64,000 nucleotides of DNA from AP-15 sp963799085 (GTDB lineage Bacteria; Pseudomonadota; Alphaproteobacteria; ATCC43930; CGMCC-115725). The DNA is taken from positions 124,001 to 188,000 of the forward strand of contig CAWCWA010000006.1 of assembly GCA_963799085.1 (NCBI GenBank). Direction: 5' to 3'. The position numbers and the translations under genes were made by a program. Shown piece after piece: positions 27,956 to 38,598 of the stretch (position 1 is its first letter; the number at the start of each line of letters is the position of its first letter). The notes under the pieces are model-generated. The model had not been told where the DNA came from and ran no database searches. It saw only the letters and a program-made list of their open reading frames with translations.

Positions 27956-28189
27956 CGCAGTAATCTCCGCGACGTTCGCCGAGCTTCGGAGAGAATCCAC
28001 GCACACTCGGCCGCGTTCAGCAACAGCTTCGTTTTATTTTAACCATGATAGGAAAGGACAGTTTCTTGACCGGTTTTGGACGAAATTGATTCGGAACTCT
28101 GCCAAACTGATGTGGAGAAAATCTGCGCTGCCGCTCATTTTTGAGGTAGTCGCGGATGGCGATTCCCGTGACGGGTTAAATCGGGCGCC

Positions 28190-28372
28190 GCGACGGGACC
28201 GTCAAAGCGTCGACAACAAACCTGAAAGCCAAACCCGCCGCGCCCGATCGCGGCGTTGCTCGAATTCTGGAAACACCCGGACAGCGAACGCGACTTCGCC
28301 ACCTGGCTCGAGGATTTGCTCATCTCGACGAGTCGACGCTCGAAGTCCGGTGCAATCGAAGCGGCGCAATGA
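28190..28372 (+). CDS. Possible small protein (frameshifted)
   Basis: The plus strand reads NLKAKPAAP and, after a one-base slip near 28245, IAALLEFWKHPDSERDFATW then LEDLLISTSRRSKSGAIEAA with a stop at 28372. The amino-acid pattern looks coding, but no clear start or homologue is known to me. Confidence 0.25.
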
Positions 28373-28450
28373 TCGGCTTCGACATGGCGACCGTTCCTTC
28401 GTTGAACGACCCCACCCCCCGCCGGTTTGCGACGGCCTACCCCGGCGCAT

Positions 28451-29515
28451 TCAATCCAGCAGCCACGGCGCGGCGCAGGCCTGCGCGATCTGCCGGATCT
28501 GATTGAGAAGGCCCGGGCCGACCGGAATGCCGTCCTGCAGGCGCCTGGCCGCGTTGTTCCATTGCGGATCGCCCGCCACCATCACGGGCTGGGCCGGATC
28601 GACCGGCTTGGTCGCGCGCAGATCGTTGCAGAGCCGGGCGACGTCGGCGCCGAATTCCTCGCGCTCGCGGAACAGACCCGGATCGATCGCGATGAAGCAG
28701 TGGCCGATGTCGTTGCCCTGCGGCTTTTTGGTGTGCATCGGGTCGGTAATCAGCGTGGCGCCCGACAGGCAGGAGCCGAGAATGTTGACCATGACCGAGA
28801 GCCCGTAGCCCTTGTAGCTGGAATTCTCCGGCGAGCCGCCGAGCGAGGTCAGGAACCCGCCCTTCTCGCGCGCCTCCAGAGGGTCGGTGCTGGGCAGCCC
28901 TTCCCTGTCGAGCACCCAGCCGGGCGGGCAGGGGAGCCCCTCATTGGCCTTGTTGCGGATGCGGCCGGCAGCGACCGTCGTCGTCGCCATGTCGAGCAGA
29001 AAGGGCTTGCCGTCGGCGCTGGGTGCCGCAAACGACCAGGGGTCGGTACCGAGCTTTGCTTCCTTGCCGAAGGTCGGCGCCACCTGGATGCTGGAGGCGC
29101 TGGTGCAGGCGATGCCGATGAGCCCCTCCTCGGCCGCCATCAGCGTGTAATAGCCGGTGGCGCCGAAATGCGCTGAGTTGCGCACCGCGGCGATTGCGAT
29201 CCCGCACACCTTGGCCTTGTCGATCGCGACCTGCATCGCAAAGCGCGCCGGCACATGGCCGAGGCCGCCGTCGCCGTCGACCAGCGCCGAGACCGGGGTC
29301 TCCCGAACGATGCGGGGCTGCGCCTGCATGTTCGCCCGGCGATTGCGGCGCAGCCGGTCATAGCCCGGGATCATCGAAATCCCGTGGCTGTCGACCCCGT
29401 GCAGATCGGCCCAGGCGAGGATGTCGGCGGTCGCCTCGGCGTTCGCCTCGGGCATGCCCCAGGCCCGCAGGATCGCATTCAACTGCGCGCGATGGGTCTC
29501 ATAGGATGCCGGCAT
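28451..29515 (-). CDS. Ldh2/YlbC-family malate/L-lactate/ureidoglycolate dehydrogenase
   Basis: An NAD(P)-dependent 2-hydroxyacid dehydrogenase of the type II malate/lactate dehydrogenase fold, 354 residues and intact. Signatures are ADLHGVDSHGISMIP, VRNSAHFGATGYYTLMAAE, TDPWSFAAPSADGKPFLLD and KGYGLSVMVNILGSCLSG. The His in NSAHFG is the usual catalytic residue. Members reduce or oxidise diverse 2-oxo/2-hydroxy acids and the exact substrate cannot be assigned. It is followed upstream on the same strand by a monooxygenase-fold gene 51 bases away. Confidence 0.9.
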   Translation of the reverse strand: MPASYETHRAQLNAILRAWGMPEANAEATADILAWADLHGVDSHGISMIPGYDRLRRNRRANMQAQPRIVRETPVSALVDGDGGLGHVPARFAMQVAIDKAKVCGIAIAAVRNSAHFGATGYYTLMAAEEGLIGIACTSASSIQVAPTFGKEAKLGTDPWSFAAPSADGKPFLLDMATTTVAAGRIRNKANEGLPCPPGWVLDREGLPSTDPLEAREKGGFLTSLGGSPENSSYKGYGLSVMVNILGSCLSGATLITDPMHTKKPQGNDIGHCFIAIDPGLFREREEFGADVARLCNDLRATKPVDPAQPVMVAGDPQWNNAARRLQDGIPVGPGLLNQIRQIAQACAAPWLLD

Positions 29516-29566
29516 GGCGTTGCTCCCGTGTTGATTGATTGCCGTCTTACTCCCGGGGGATGGCGT

Positions 29567-29902
29567 TCACGCCGCGGTCGAAGCGGGCTCGACGGTCTGG
29601 ATCACCTCGAAGCCTTCGAATTCGGGATGGCCGAGATAGAGCGGCCGGTTGCCGCCGGCGTCGCGGTGCGCCAGGCGAAACGCTTCCGAGCGGGTCCAGG
29701 CTTCGAAATCGGCGCGGCTGCGCCAGAGCGTGTGCGAGGAATAGAGCACATGATCCTCGCGCTCCGGTCCGCGCAGCAGGTGAAAGGCGATAAAGCCGGG
29801 GACACCGTCGAGATGGCTGTCGCGCGTCGTCCATACCCGCTCGAATTCGCCGCCCGCTCCGGGCATCACCTTGAAGCGGTTCATCGCGATAAACATGGCC
29901 AA
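29567..29902 (-). CDS. ABM-fold protein (HmoA/IsdG-like)
   Basis: A 111-residue ferredoxin-like dimeric alpha/beta barrel protein. The phrases FIAMNRFKVMPG, FERVWTTRDSHLDGVPGF, HLLRGPE, YSSHTLWRSRADFEAWTRSE and GHPEFEGFEVIQ match the antibiotic-biosynthesis-monooxygenase family, in particular HmoA-type heme-degrading members; the N-terminal Asn and the Trp are the relevant residues there. Heme degradation is an inference. The start may be ATG 29902 or 29896. Intact. Confidence 0.82.
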   Translation of the reverse strand: MAMFIAMNRFKVMPGAGGEFERVWTTRDSHLDGVPGFIAFHLLRGPEREDHVLYSSHTLWRSRADFEAWTRSEAFRLAHRDAGGNRPLYLGHPEFEGFEVIQTVEPASTAA

Positions 29903-30015
29903 TCCTCCTGATCCGCATCTCGCGCCCGCGCGCCTGGAGCTCCAGATAGTCGCGCTTCCCGTCGCGGCGGCCCTGCTCTACGATTACTGCCGAGGGACGC
30001 CGGGACCGGAACACA

Positions 30016-31067
30016 ATGAACGACAATACCGATAGCATCATCGTCGATACCGCTGCGCGGATCTTCAGGATCTGTGCGCGCCCGAGACGATCAACGACTT
30101 CGAGAAAGGTGTTTGGCCCAAGGCGCTGTGGGATGCGCTCGAAGAATCGGGCCTGCCCGCCGCCTGGGTTCCCGAAGATCTCGGCGGCGCCGGGGCCGGG
30201 ATGGCGGACGGTTTTGCCGTATTGCGCGTCGCCGGGCGTTTCGCCGCGCCGGTGCCGATCGCCGAGACCTTGATCGCCGGCTGGCTATTGGCGCGCGCCG
30301 GCATCACCCTGCCAGGCGGGCCGCTGACGGTGGCGCCGGTGCATGCCGACGGCCGCATCACGCTCGGCGCCGACGGCCGGCTCGGCGGCCGGGCGCGCCA
30401 GGTGCCGTTCGCGCGCAACGCCGGCCATATCGCCGTACTCGCCGCACGCGGCGGCGAACCGGTGGCCGCGCTCGTCGCGACGGCGGGATTGCCGATCAGC
30501 CAGGGGACGAGCCTCGCCGGCGAGCCGCGCGATACGGTCTCGTTCGACGGTGTCGTTCCCGCCGCGGTGCGGCCCGTCGATCTCGACCAGGACCGGCTGG
30601 TCACCTTCGGCGCCGCGGTCCGGCTGCAGCAGATCGCGGGCGCGCTCGAAAAGATCCTCGAACAATCGGTGCAATACGCGCTCGACCGCTCGCAGTTCGG
30701 CCGGCCGATCGCGAAGTTCCAGGCGGTGCAGCACAATCTTGCGACCTTGGCGGGCGAGGTCGCAGCGGCAAGTGCGGCTGCCGACGCTGCCGCCGAGGCG
30801 TGCTCCGGCCGCGATCCCGTTATTAGCGAAGTCGCGATCGCCAAGGTGCGGGGAGGGGAGGCCGCCGGAACCGGGGCGGCGATCGCGCATCAGGTGCATG
30901 GCGCCATGGGCTTTACCTACGAGCATTCGCTGCACCATGCGACACGCCGGCTGTGGAGTTGGCGCGAGGAGTTCGGCAACGAGGCGGTGTGGGCCCGACG
31001 CCTCGGCGAGATGGTCGCAGCGCGGGGCGCCGACCAGCTCTGGCCGTTCATCACCCAAGATTCGTGA
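30016..31067 (+). CDS. Acyl-CoA dehydrogenase, small/atypical subunit (one deletion)
   Basis: An acyl-CoA dehydrogenase-fold flavoprotein of about 350 residues. ATG 30016 starts MNDNTDSIIVDTAARIF; one base is missing near 30066 and the frame then gives CAPETINDFEKGVWPKALWD. The C-terminal helical domain is clear: YALDRSQFGRPIAKFQAVQH, AHQVHGAMGFTYEHSLHHAT, RLWSWREEFG. The middle beta domain is poorly conserved, as in the small subunits of paired enzymes that act on bulky CoA thioesters. It is followed 7 bases later by a canonical dehydrogenase, so a heteromeric enzyme is likely. Confidence 0.86.
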
Positions 31068-31074
31068 GGCTGCG

Positions 31075-32235
31075 ATGAATACGACCTTTCGTTTCGATCC
31101 GATCGAGTTGCCTCCCGAGGCCAGGGAGCTGCGGCAGGAAGTGCGGGCCTTTCTGCGCCAGGAGATCGAGGCCGGCACATTCTCGCCCTATGGCGGCAAG
31201 GGCTCGTTCTCGCGCGAGTTCAGCCGCAAGGTCGGGGCGAAGGGCTGGATCGGCATGACCTGGCCCAAACAATACGGCGGGCACGAGCGCTCGCACCTCG
31301 AACGATATGTCGTGACCGAGGAGATGCTGGCGGCGCGCGCCCCGACGCGGGCGCACTCGACCGCCGACCGGCAATCGGGCCCGGTCATCCTGCGCTACGG
31401 CCAGGAGGAGATAAAACAGAAGATGCTGCCGAAGATCGCCGCCGGCGAATTGTGCTTCTGCATCGGCCTTTCCGAGCCCAATTCCGGCTCCGACGTATTT
31501 GCCGCCTCGACCCGGGCGACCAAGACCGACGGCGGCTGGCTCGTCAACGGCCGCAAGATCTGGACCAGCAACGCGCACCAATCCGACTACATGATCGCAT
31601 TGTTGCGCACCTCGCCGCCGACCAAGGAGAACCGCCGGCACGGGCTGACCCAATTCCTGGTCGAGATGAAGACGCCCGGCATCACGACCCGGCCGATCAT
31701 CAACCTGACCGGCGGCCACGATTTCAACGAGGTCGTGTTCGACGACGCCTTCCTGCCGGATTCGCATCTGATCGGCGAGGTCGATATGGCCTGGAAGCAG
31801 GCGACCGACGAGCTCGCCTATGAGCGGAGCGGCCCCGACCGCTGGATCGAGACGTTCCCGGCGCTCGTCGAACTGGTTCGTCGGGCGGGCGAGGCGCCGA
31901 GCGAGAAACTGGCCGAGGGCATCGGCCGCGAGGTCGCTCATCTCGCCACCCTTCGCCGCATGTCGCTGTCGGTCGCGGGCATGCTGCAGGCCGGCAAGAC
32001 GCCCGCTGTCGAAGCCGCCGTCGTCAAGGATCTCGGCACCAATTTCGAGCAGGCATTGCCCGATAAGGTGCGCCTGCTGGCGCCACCAACCGGCGATTGC
32101 GAGCCGGACAGCAACGACGACCGCTTCGAGGAGGCGCTGCGTTACGCCACACTGATCGCGCCCAAACTGACGATCCAGGGCGGCACCCGCGAGGTGCTGC
32201 GCGGCATCATCGCCCGCGGCCTCGGCTTGCGCTGA
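31075..32235 (+). CDS. Acyl-CoA dehydrogenase
   Basis: FAD enzyme introducing a 2,3 double bond in an acyl-CoA, 386 residues, intact. Landmarks are GWIGMTWPKQYGGHERSHLE, the FAD loop CFCIGLSEPNSGSD, DGGWLVNGRKIWTSNAHQSD and the C-terminal IQGGTREVLRGIIARGLGL. ATG 31075 is 7 bases after the preceding gene. With that small subunit and the CoA synthetase 4 bases downstream it forms a three-gene operon for activation and oxidation of an unknown acid. Confidence 0.93.
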   Translation: MNTTFRFDPIELPPEARELRQEVRAFLRQEIEAGTFSPYGGKGSFSREFSRKVGAKGWIGMTWPKQYGGHERSHLERYVVTEEMLAARAPTRAHSTADRQSGPVILRYGQEEIKQKMLPKIAAGELCFCIGLSEPNSGSDVFAASTRATKTDGGWLVNGRKIWTSNAHQSDYMIALLRTSPPTKENRRHGLTQFLVEMKTPGITTRPIINLTGGHDFNEVVFDDAFLPDSHLIGEVDMAWKQATDELAYERSGPDRWIETFPALVELVRRAGEAPSEKLAEGIGREVAHLATLRRMSLSVAGMLQAGKTPAVEAAVVKDLGTNFEQALPDKVRLLAPPTGDCEPDSNDDRFEEALRYATLIAPKLTIQGGTREVLRGIIARGLGLR

Positions 32236-32239
32236 ACCG

Positions 32240-34391
32240 ATGCCCGACCTTCACCCGCTTTTCTCGCCCGAGAGCCTCGCGATCATCGGCGCGTCAGCGG
32301 ACACCCACAGCCTGCGCGGCCGCACGACGCAGTTCCTGATCGCGCATGGCTATCCCGGTCGCGTCTATCCGGTGACGCGCAGCCAGGCCGAGGTTTTCGG
32401 GCTGAAATGCTACGCGAGCGTCGCCGATCTGCCGGAGACGCCGGACCTCGCGGTTGTCGTCGTGCCGGCCGCCTATGTCGCGCCAACATTGGCGGAATGC
32501 GGCCGTAAGGGGGTGCGCGCGGCGGTCGTGATCAGCTCCGGCTTCGCCGAAGAGCGCGGCGAGGCGGCGCAGGCGCGCGATGAGGCGCTGCGCGAGGTCA
32601 TCGACCGCTACGGCATCATCGTCTGCGGGCCGAACTCCGAGGGCATCGTCAACCCATTGAAGCCGCTGGTCGCGACGTTCAGCCCGGTGTTTCACGATCC
32701 CGAACAGAGCCTCTTTCCGCAAAGCGCCAGGAGCCGGTCGATCGCGGTCAGCTGCCAGAGCGGCGCGCTCACCTTCGCCTTCATGAGCCGTGGCCGGCCT
32801 CGGCAATTGCGCTTTACCTACCAGGCCAGCGCCGGCAACCAGATTTGTCTCGAAGCGCACGACTATATCGATTGGCTGATCGACACGGGCGGCGCCGACG
32901 TTTTCCTCGCCTATCTCGAGGGCATCCGCGACCCGGCCCGCTTCCGCGCGGTCGCCGACAAGGCCGCCGCCGCCGGCAAACCCCTGATCCTCGCCAAAGT
33001 CGGTCGCTCCGAGGCGGGCCGCCGCGCCGCCGCCTCGCATACCGGCTCGCTCGCGCATTCGGGGGCGGTCGACGAGGCGATCTTTCGCCATCACGGGATC
33101 ATCCGCGGCGAAGACCTCGACCACATGCTCGACATCGCCGCCGCCTTCGCCTTCTGCAAATTGCCAAAGGGCAACCGGGTGGCGGTGATCACCGGCTCGG
33201 GCGGCAGTGCCGTTTGGATGTCCGACATCCTGTCGGCGCACGGGCTCGAACTGCCGGTGCTCGAAGAGGAATTGCAAGAGCGGCTGATGGCGCTCCTGCC
33301 GTCCTACGCCTCGGCGCAGAACCCGGTCGACGGCACCGCGCAGGCGATCCACGAGGTCGGCTACGCCAGGCTCGTCGAGATCGTCCGCGAGTTCTCGGCG
33401 CATCGACACGATCCTCCTGATCGGCTCGCTCGCCAACGAGGCGACCGCGAAGACGCGCGCCGAGGAACTGGCCGAAGTCACCGGGACGACCGAACAGCCG
33501 ATCCTGCTGTCGACCTACACGACGGCGAGCGAGGGTGCGATGGCGGCGTTCGCCGAGGCCGGCATCCCCTGCTACACCTCGATGCCGAGCTGCGCCCGCG
33601 CGATCCGGGCGCTCGTCGATTATGCCGCGTTCCAGGCGCGGCTGCGGCGCTCGCAACCCTTGGAGCAAACCCCGTCGGCGACCCGCGAGGCCGTCGCCCG
33701 CACCCTGGCCGCCGCCGGTCCGGTGCTGACCGAGACGGAAGCCAAGACGCTCCTCGAAAAATACGGGGTGCCGCGGCCGCCCGAGGCTCTGGCCGCGACC
33801 GTCGAAGACGCGGTTGCCGCGGCGGCACGGATCGGCGGCCCCGTGGCGCTCAAGGTCCAGTCGCCCGACATCACCCACAAGACCGAGGCGGGCGCCGTCG
33901 CCCTCGGCGTCGCGGGTGAGGCCGCGGTGCGCGACGCCTACCGGCGGATCACGGCGAACGCGGCCTCCGCCCATCCGAACGCGACGATGCGCGGCGTCTT
34001 GGTGCAGCAGATGGCGCCGTCCGGCCGCGAGATCATTCTGGGCGTCAGCCGCGACCCCGATTTCGGCCCGATGCTGATGGTCGGCCTCGGCGGCATCCAT
34101 GTCGAAGTCCTGCGCGACGTGGCCTTTGCCCCCGTACCTCTCGGCGAAGCGGAGGCGCTCTCCCTCCTCGACCAGCTGCGCGGCGCCGCCCTCCTCGACG
34201 CGGTGCGCGGCATGCCGCCCGCGGACCGCAACGCCCTCGCCGCGCTGATGGCGGCTTTATCGCGTTTCGCCGCCGACCACGCCGACCAGATCGAGGAAAT
34301 CGACCTCAACCCCGTCATCGTGCACCCGCAAGGCCAGAGCCTGACCGTCGTCGATGCACTGATCGTCAAACGCCAAGTCGTGAATTCATAA
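32240..34391 (+). CDS. Acyl-CoA synthetase (NDP-forming), fused subunits (one insertion)
   Basis: Acetate-CoA-ligase-type (Pat/AcdAB-like) protein of about 716 residues. The N-terminal CoA-binding domain has LAIIGASADTHSLRGRTTQF. The succinyl-CoA-synthetase-like domain has ICGPNSEGIVN-type (VCGPNSEGIV), SCQSGALTFAFMSRG and the catalytic His in RRAAASHTGSLAHSGA. The C-terminal ATP-grasp domain has LLEKYGVPRPPEALAATVED, VALKVQSPDITHKTEAGAVA and EEIDLNPVIVHPQG. An extra C near 33401 shifts the frame once. It probably activates the acid oxidised by the two preceding dehydrogenases. Confidence 0.9.
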
Positions 34392-34614
34392 AATCGCGGC
34401 CCGCTATGCGCCGTTGGAGTCCGCCATGGGTGGACAGTGGCCGTTCGCGATCGGTGTATTCTCGGTGCCCCCGCGCGAACCCGCTACGACGGATAATACG
34501 GCAACCCACCCGCAAATTGACTTAGATCAGGGCCGAATTCTTTGCGAGGCATCATCAATGTATAGGTGGTGGATAAACCCGCCACATCGACCCGCGGGAA
34601 AAGGTCTCCGCCTC

Positions 34615-36544
34615 ATGTCAAGCGAAACGCACTCCCGTCGCGAGGTCTTGGCCGGCTCAGCGGCAGCCGCCGCGACCATCTTGACTAGCGGACTGTGCGC
34701 GTCGGCCGAGGAAAACAACATGAATAAGACCTTCACCATCCTGCACACCAACGACATGCATTCGGGCTTCATCGGGATGGGCCCGGCCGTCGGACTACAC
34801 CCCGTTCAAGCTCAACGACGACACGACCCGAGGCGGGTTCGCGCGTCTGGCCGGCTTGATTGCGCAAGCGGAAAGCGAGCGCGCGAGGACCAGGGGCCGG
34901 TGCTGGTGCTTGATGCCGGCGACTACAGCATGGGGACCGCGTTCGGCGCTGCCCGCCGCGAGACCGGCGGCGAGCTGCAACTGATGTCCCGGATGGGCTA
35001 CGATGCCACGACCTTCGGCAACCATGAATTCGACTTCGGGCCGGACGGCCTGGGCAAGTCAATGAGTGTGGCCGCCAAAGCCGGCCGGTTTCCGGCGGTA
35101 GTAGCCTCGAATACGAGTTTTGCCGGGACTGACGCGACTCTGGCCGATCTCCAGCGGCTGACCAAGGAGGGGGTGATCCGCCGCCACCTGGTGATCGAGC
35201 GCGGCGGTATTCGTTTCGGCATCTTCGGGGTGCTCGGCAAGGAGGCGCAGATTCTACACCAGTGGCGGGGCGGTTACCTTCGCCGACGCCTATCGAGACC
35301 GCCAAGGAGGTGGTGAAGCTCTCTCCGCGAGAGGGAGAAAGTGGATCGTGGTCATCTGCCTCAGCCACGGCGGCGTGGAGAAAGGGCAAGGATGGGCGCT
35401 TTACCGAGGGCGAAGACGTGAGCGTGGCCGAAGGCCGTGCCGGGCATCGACGTAGTGATCGGCGGCCATAGCCACACCGAGCTGCAGGAGGCGATCATCG
35501 TCAATGGCCGCACGCCCGTGGTGCAGACCGGGAAGGAGGGTAAGCAACCTCGGCGAACTGGTGATCACGCTCGACGGCGGCAAGCTGACGGTCGAGTCCT
35601 ACCGGCTCTACCCGATCGACGACACGATTGCCGGCGACCGGGCCATCGCCGACGAGATCGAAAAGCTCAAGAAGACTGTTACCGGGGCCGTGTTCGCGTC
35701 GCGCGGCTACAGCATCGATCAGCCGCTGGCGATAGCGCCACGGGATATCCCCAACACATTTACCGACATCGCTGCCGGCGCGACTCCTCGCCAATCTCTG
35801 TCACCGACGCCTTCAGGAAGGCCACGAAAGCGGACATCGGCTTCACCGCCAACGGAATGATGCGCGCCGGCTTGACACGAGGAAAGTCGGGCGTGCAGAC
35901 CGTCTACGACGTATTCGCCGTGGCGCCGCTCGGCGCCGGTGTGGTGGATCCGACCGCAGGCAGCGCCCTCGTGACCGGCTACTTTACCGGCCAGGAACTG
36001 AAGAATATGCTCGAGTTTTTGCTCGTCGACAACCCGGCCCATCCCGGCGAGTATTTTCCCCGCTCCTCCGGCATGCGGTTCCGCTACGACCTGTCGCGCC
36101 CGAAGTTCGACGTCGTGACGGCCATCGAACTGGGAGACTTCGACCGCGGCTACCGCGCGATCGACATCAGCGGCAAGGATGCGCGGTTGTACAGCCTTAC
36201 CTGCCCCCTGAATGCTCGGCCATGATTCTTGTGGCCATCCCGAAGTACACCAAGGGCAAGCTGGCGCTGGTGCCCAAGAACAAGGACGGGGCAGCCCCTC
36301 AAGTCGAAGGTCGAGGCACTCGACGACCCTCGCGACAACACGCCCTACCTGCTGCCGCCGCCGGGTACGGTGGACAAGGGCAGTGTCGCCACCAGGACGG
36401 GAAAAGGCGCTGTCCGCGAGATCAAGGAATGGCAGGCGATCATGGATCACCTGCGCAAGCCTGCCAGTCAAGCGCGAGGGCGAATTGCCCATAATCCCGG
36501 TCGATGAGCGCGCCGCAGAGGTCCGGGCGATCAAAACAGGCTGA
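34615..36544 (+). CDS. Tat-exported 5'-nucleotidase/UshA-like metallophosphoesterase (many frameshifts)
   Basis: Predicted periplasmic nucleotidase or phosphodiesterase. ATG 34615 gives MSSETHSRREVLAGSAAAAA, a twin-arginine signal. The catalytic domain begins FTILHTNDMHSGF, then VLDAGDYSMGTAFG, TFGNHEFDFGPDG, VICLSHGGVEKG and DVVIGGHSHTEL, the usual metal-binding motifs. The C-terminal nucleotide-binding domain shows FTANGMMRAGLTRGKSGVQT, DVFAVAPLGAGVV and LDDPRDNTPYLL. The frame changes at least six times (near 34790, 35265, 35330-35435, 35545, 35790, 36220, 36300, 36465). The domain order is fully preserved, so it is probably intact in the genome. Confidence 0.82.
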
Positions 36545-36891
36545 TCGGCTTTGAACCGGTCCGCGCTCTGATGCAGAGCAGCTTTGGGTCGAGATCGGGC
36601 GTTGGCGGTCGGTTGGCCCCGGGCGGACGTGGCTCCGTTCTCTTGGCATTTCCGTAATTGCTATTATAATATCTATGGATGAGTTGGTTGGCCGGGAACC
36701 GGATGTATGAGACAATCGCGACCACTTTCCGGCCAACAGGGGCCTGCCAGCGGGCAGCGGCATCCGATGCGCCAGCGCGCGACGACAACCTACGCACGAA
36801 GACGGCCTGTTCTTTTCCGGCAGGAACAGGTCCTCGGTGACAATGAACTAAACGTCAAGTTGCTCCTGATCCGAAAAGAGGACGTTGCCGC
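36545..36891. other. Intergenic stretch with one promoter-like site
   Basis: No gene is evident over 347 bases. A near-consensus sigma-70 promoter lies in the first half; the rest has short meaningless frames. Confidence 0.5.
36643..36670 (+). promoter_or_regulatory. Candidate sigma-70 promoter
   Basis: TTGGCA and TATAAT are separated by 16 bases, close to consensus and unusual in this GC-rich DNA. It would drive the enoyl-CoA hydratase gene with a leader of about 215 bases, or an unseen short RNA. Confidence 0.45.
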
Positions 36892-37689
36892 ATGACCGAT
36901 GCACCCGCCTATCGCGAAATCGGCGTCAGCCGCGACGGGTTTGTCGCGACCGTCGAGATGCGCCGCCCGCCGCATAATTTCTTTGACAGTGAACTGGTCG
37001 CCGAGATCGGCGATGCGTTCGAGCGGCTCGACGCCGATCCGCAATGCCGGGCGATCGTCTTCGCCGCCGAGGGCCGCTCGTTTTGTGCCGGCGCCGATTT
37101 CTCGAAGCGCATGGACACCGGCACGGTCTCTGAGGGGACCCGCAGCGGTGCGGGCAAGCATCTCTACAAGGAGGCGATCCGCCTCTTCCGCACCAGGAAG
37201 CCGATTGTCGGCGCAATCCACGGTGCCGCGGTCGGCGGTGGCCTCGGCCTCGCTCTGGTCCCGGATTTCCGGGTCACCTGCCAGGAGGCCCGGTTCAGCG
37301 CCAATTTCAACCGGCTCGGCTTTCACCCGGGGTTCGGGCTGACCTTGACCCTGCCGCGGCTTGTCGGCGCGCAACAGGCGGCGCTCCTCTTCTACACCGG
37401 CCGCCGCATCCCGGGCGACGAGGCGGTGCGCATCGGGCTTGCCGATCTGCTGGTGCCGCAGGCCGAGGTGCGCAGCGCCGCCGCAGCCCTTGCGCTCGAA
37501 ATCGCGCAATCCGCACCGCTCGCGGTCATGTCGACGCGCGAGACGGTGCGCCGCGGGCTCGTCGACGCGATCGAGGCCGCCACCGAGCGCGAACTCGTCG
37601 AGCAGGACTGGCTGCGCCGCACCGAGGATTTCAAGGAAGGCATCAAGGCAATGGCCGACCGCCGCCTCCCGGACTTCCAGGGGCGCTAA
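36892..37689 (+). CDS. Enoyl-CoA hydratase/isomerase family protein
   Basis: A crotonase-fold protein of 265 residues, intact. The oxyanion-hole segments are GRSFCAGADFSKR and IHGAAVGGGLGLALVPDFRV. The first catalytic Glu position is replaced by a Gly/Leu-rich turn, so hydratase chemistry is not certain; FNRLGFHPGFGLTLTLPRLV is the usual second segment, with Pro/Gly where hydratases often have Glu. It could be an isomerase or hydrolase-type member. It overlaps the convergent squalene-synthase-like gene by 4 bases. Confidence 0.88.
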   Translation: MTDAPAYREIGVSRDGFVATVEMRRPPHNFFDSELVAEIGDAFERLDADPQCRAIVFAAEGRSFCAGADFSKRMDTGTVSEGTRSGAGKHLYKEAIRLFRTRKPIVGAIHGAAVGGGLGLALVPDFRVTCQEARFSANFNRLGFHPGFGLTLTLPRLVGAQQAALLFYTGRRIPGDEAVRIGLADLLVPQAEVRSAAAALALEIAQSAPLAVMSTRETVRRGLVDAIEAATERELVEQDWLRRTEDFKEGIKAMADRRLPDFQGR

Positions 37690-38582
37690 TAGTGCTGGCG
37701 CAACATCGCGGCGGCGAGCCGCCAGCCTTGCAGCGGGTCGGGTAAGGCAAGTGCGGGATCGAACGGATCGCAGCCGGCCCGGCGAAGGCGTCTGAGCGAA
37801 CTCGATGCGATAACCGCCGGCAACAGCGCCGGCAAGGCTTGGCGCGGGATCGCCCGGCGATGGGTGCCGGCCGATTGCAGATGTTGATCGGCGGCAGCGG
37901 CGATCGCCGCCACGACGGCGCGCAGTCCGGGTCTGTCGCGCGCTCTCGCATAATCGCGGGGGTCGACGCCATGCCGCGCGGCGAGGTCGGCCGGCACGAT
38001 CGGCCGGGCAACGCCGGCGCGGAACGGCAGGGCCCGCAGCAATCCCGTCAGCGCATAAGCGATCCCGACTTCCTTCCCGGCGGCGATGGCGTCGGCGGTG
38101 GCGGCGCCGAGGAGTTCGAGGGCGAGGTGGACGAGCGGCGCCGAGGTGGCCTCGGCATATTCTTCGAGTGCGGCTAGGTCAGGTGGCGGGTCGTCTTCGA
38201 GATCGCCGCCGCGGCCGTCGATCAGCCGCTCGAAATGCGCCCGGCCGAGCGAAAAGCTGCGGATCGCGGCGGTCAGCGGCGGGACGACTTCGTGCGGCCG
38301 CACCGTGCCGTCGTCGTAGGCGGCGGCAATCGTCTCGCGCCACCATTCGAGGCGGATCTGGCCGAGCGTCGTCTGGGTGACGGTCTCCCGGACCCTTGCA
38401 ATCTCGTAGTTGAAGGCGTAAAGCGCGAACAGCGCCTCGCGGCGCGCGGCGGGCGCGAACAGCGCCGTCTGAAACCGGTCGCGGTCGTGGCGGCGGACGA
38501 TCGCCGCAACCGCGGACAGGGGCTGCGGGCTGCGGGAACGCTGCCTTGCAACCGACGTTCTCACACCGAGCTTTCGCAACAT
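37686..38582 (-). CDS. Squalene/phytoene-synthase-fold protein, NDUFAF6-like
   Basis: An all-helical isoprenoid-synthase-fold protein. It has VRRHDRDRFQTALFAPAARR, ALFALYAFNYEIARVRETVT, GQIRLEWWRETIAAAYDDG and LIDGRGGDLEDDPP. The first Asp-rich motif (DxxxD) of true squalene/phytoene synthases is replaced by AFNYEIARV, so prenyl transfer is doubtful. This matches the alphaproteobacterial relatives of mitochondrial complex I factor NDUFAF6. The frame opens at 38600, inside the divergent sodB start; ATG 38582 or a later GTG is more likely. No frameshift. Confidence 0.8.
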   Translation of the reverse strand: MLRKLGVRTSVARQRSRSPQPLSAVAAIVRRHDRDRFQTALFAPAARREALFALYAFNYEIARVRETVTQTTLGQIRLEWWRETIAAAYDDGTVRPHEVVPPLTAAIRSFSLGRAHFERLIDGRGGDLEDDPPPDLAALEEYAEATSAPLVHLALELLGAATADAIAAGKEVGIAYALTGLLRALPFRAGVARPIVPADLAARHGVDPRDYARARDRPGLRAVVAAIAAAADQHLQSAGTHRRAIPRQALPALLPAVIASSSLRRLRRAGCDPFDPALALPDPLQGWRLAAAMLRQHY

Positions 38583-38598
38583 AACCGGGATGGTCGCC

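Noticed and set aside
34392..34614. Promoter before the UshA-like gene (TTGACT near 34516)
   Set aside because: The -35-like hexamer has no acceptable -10 element at the right distance.
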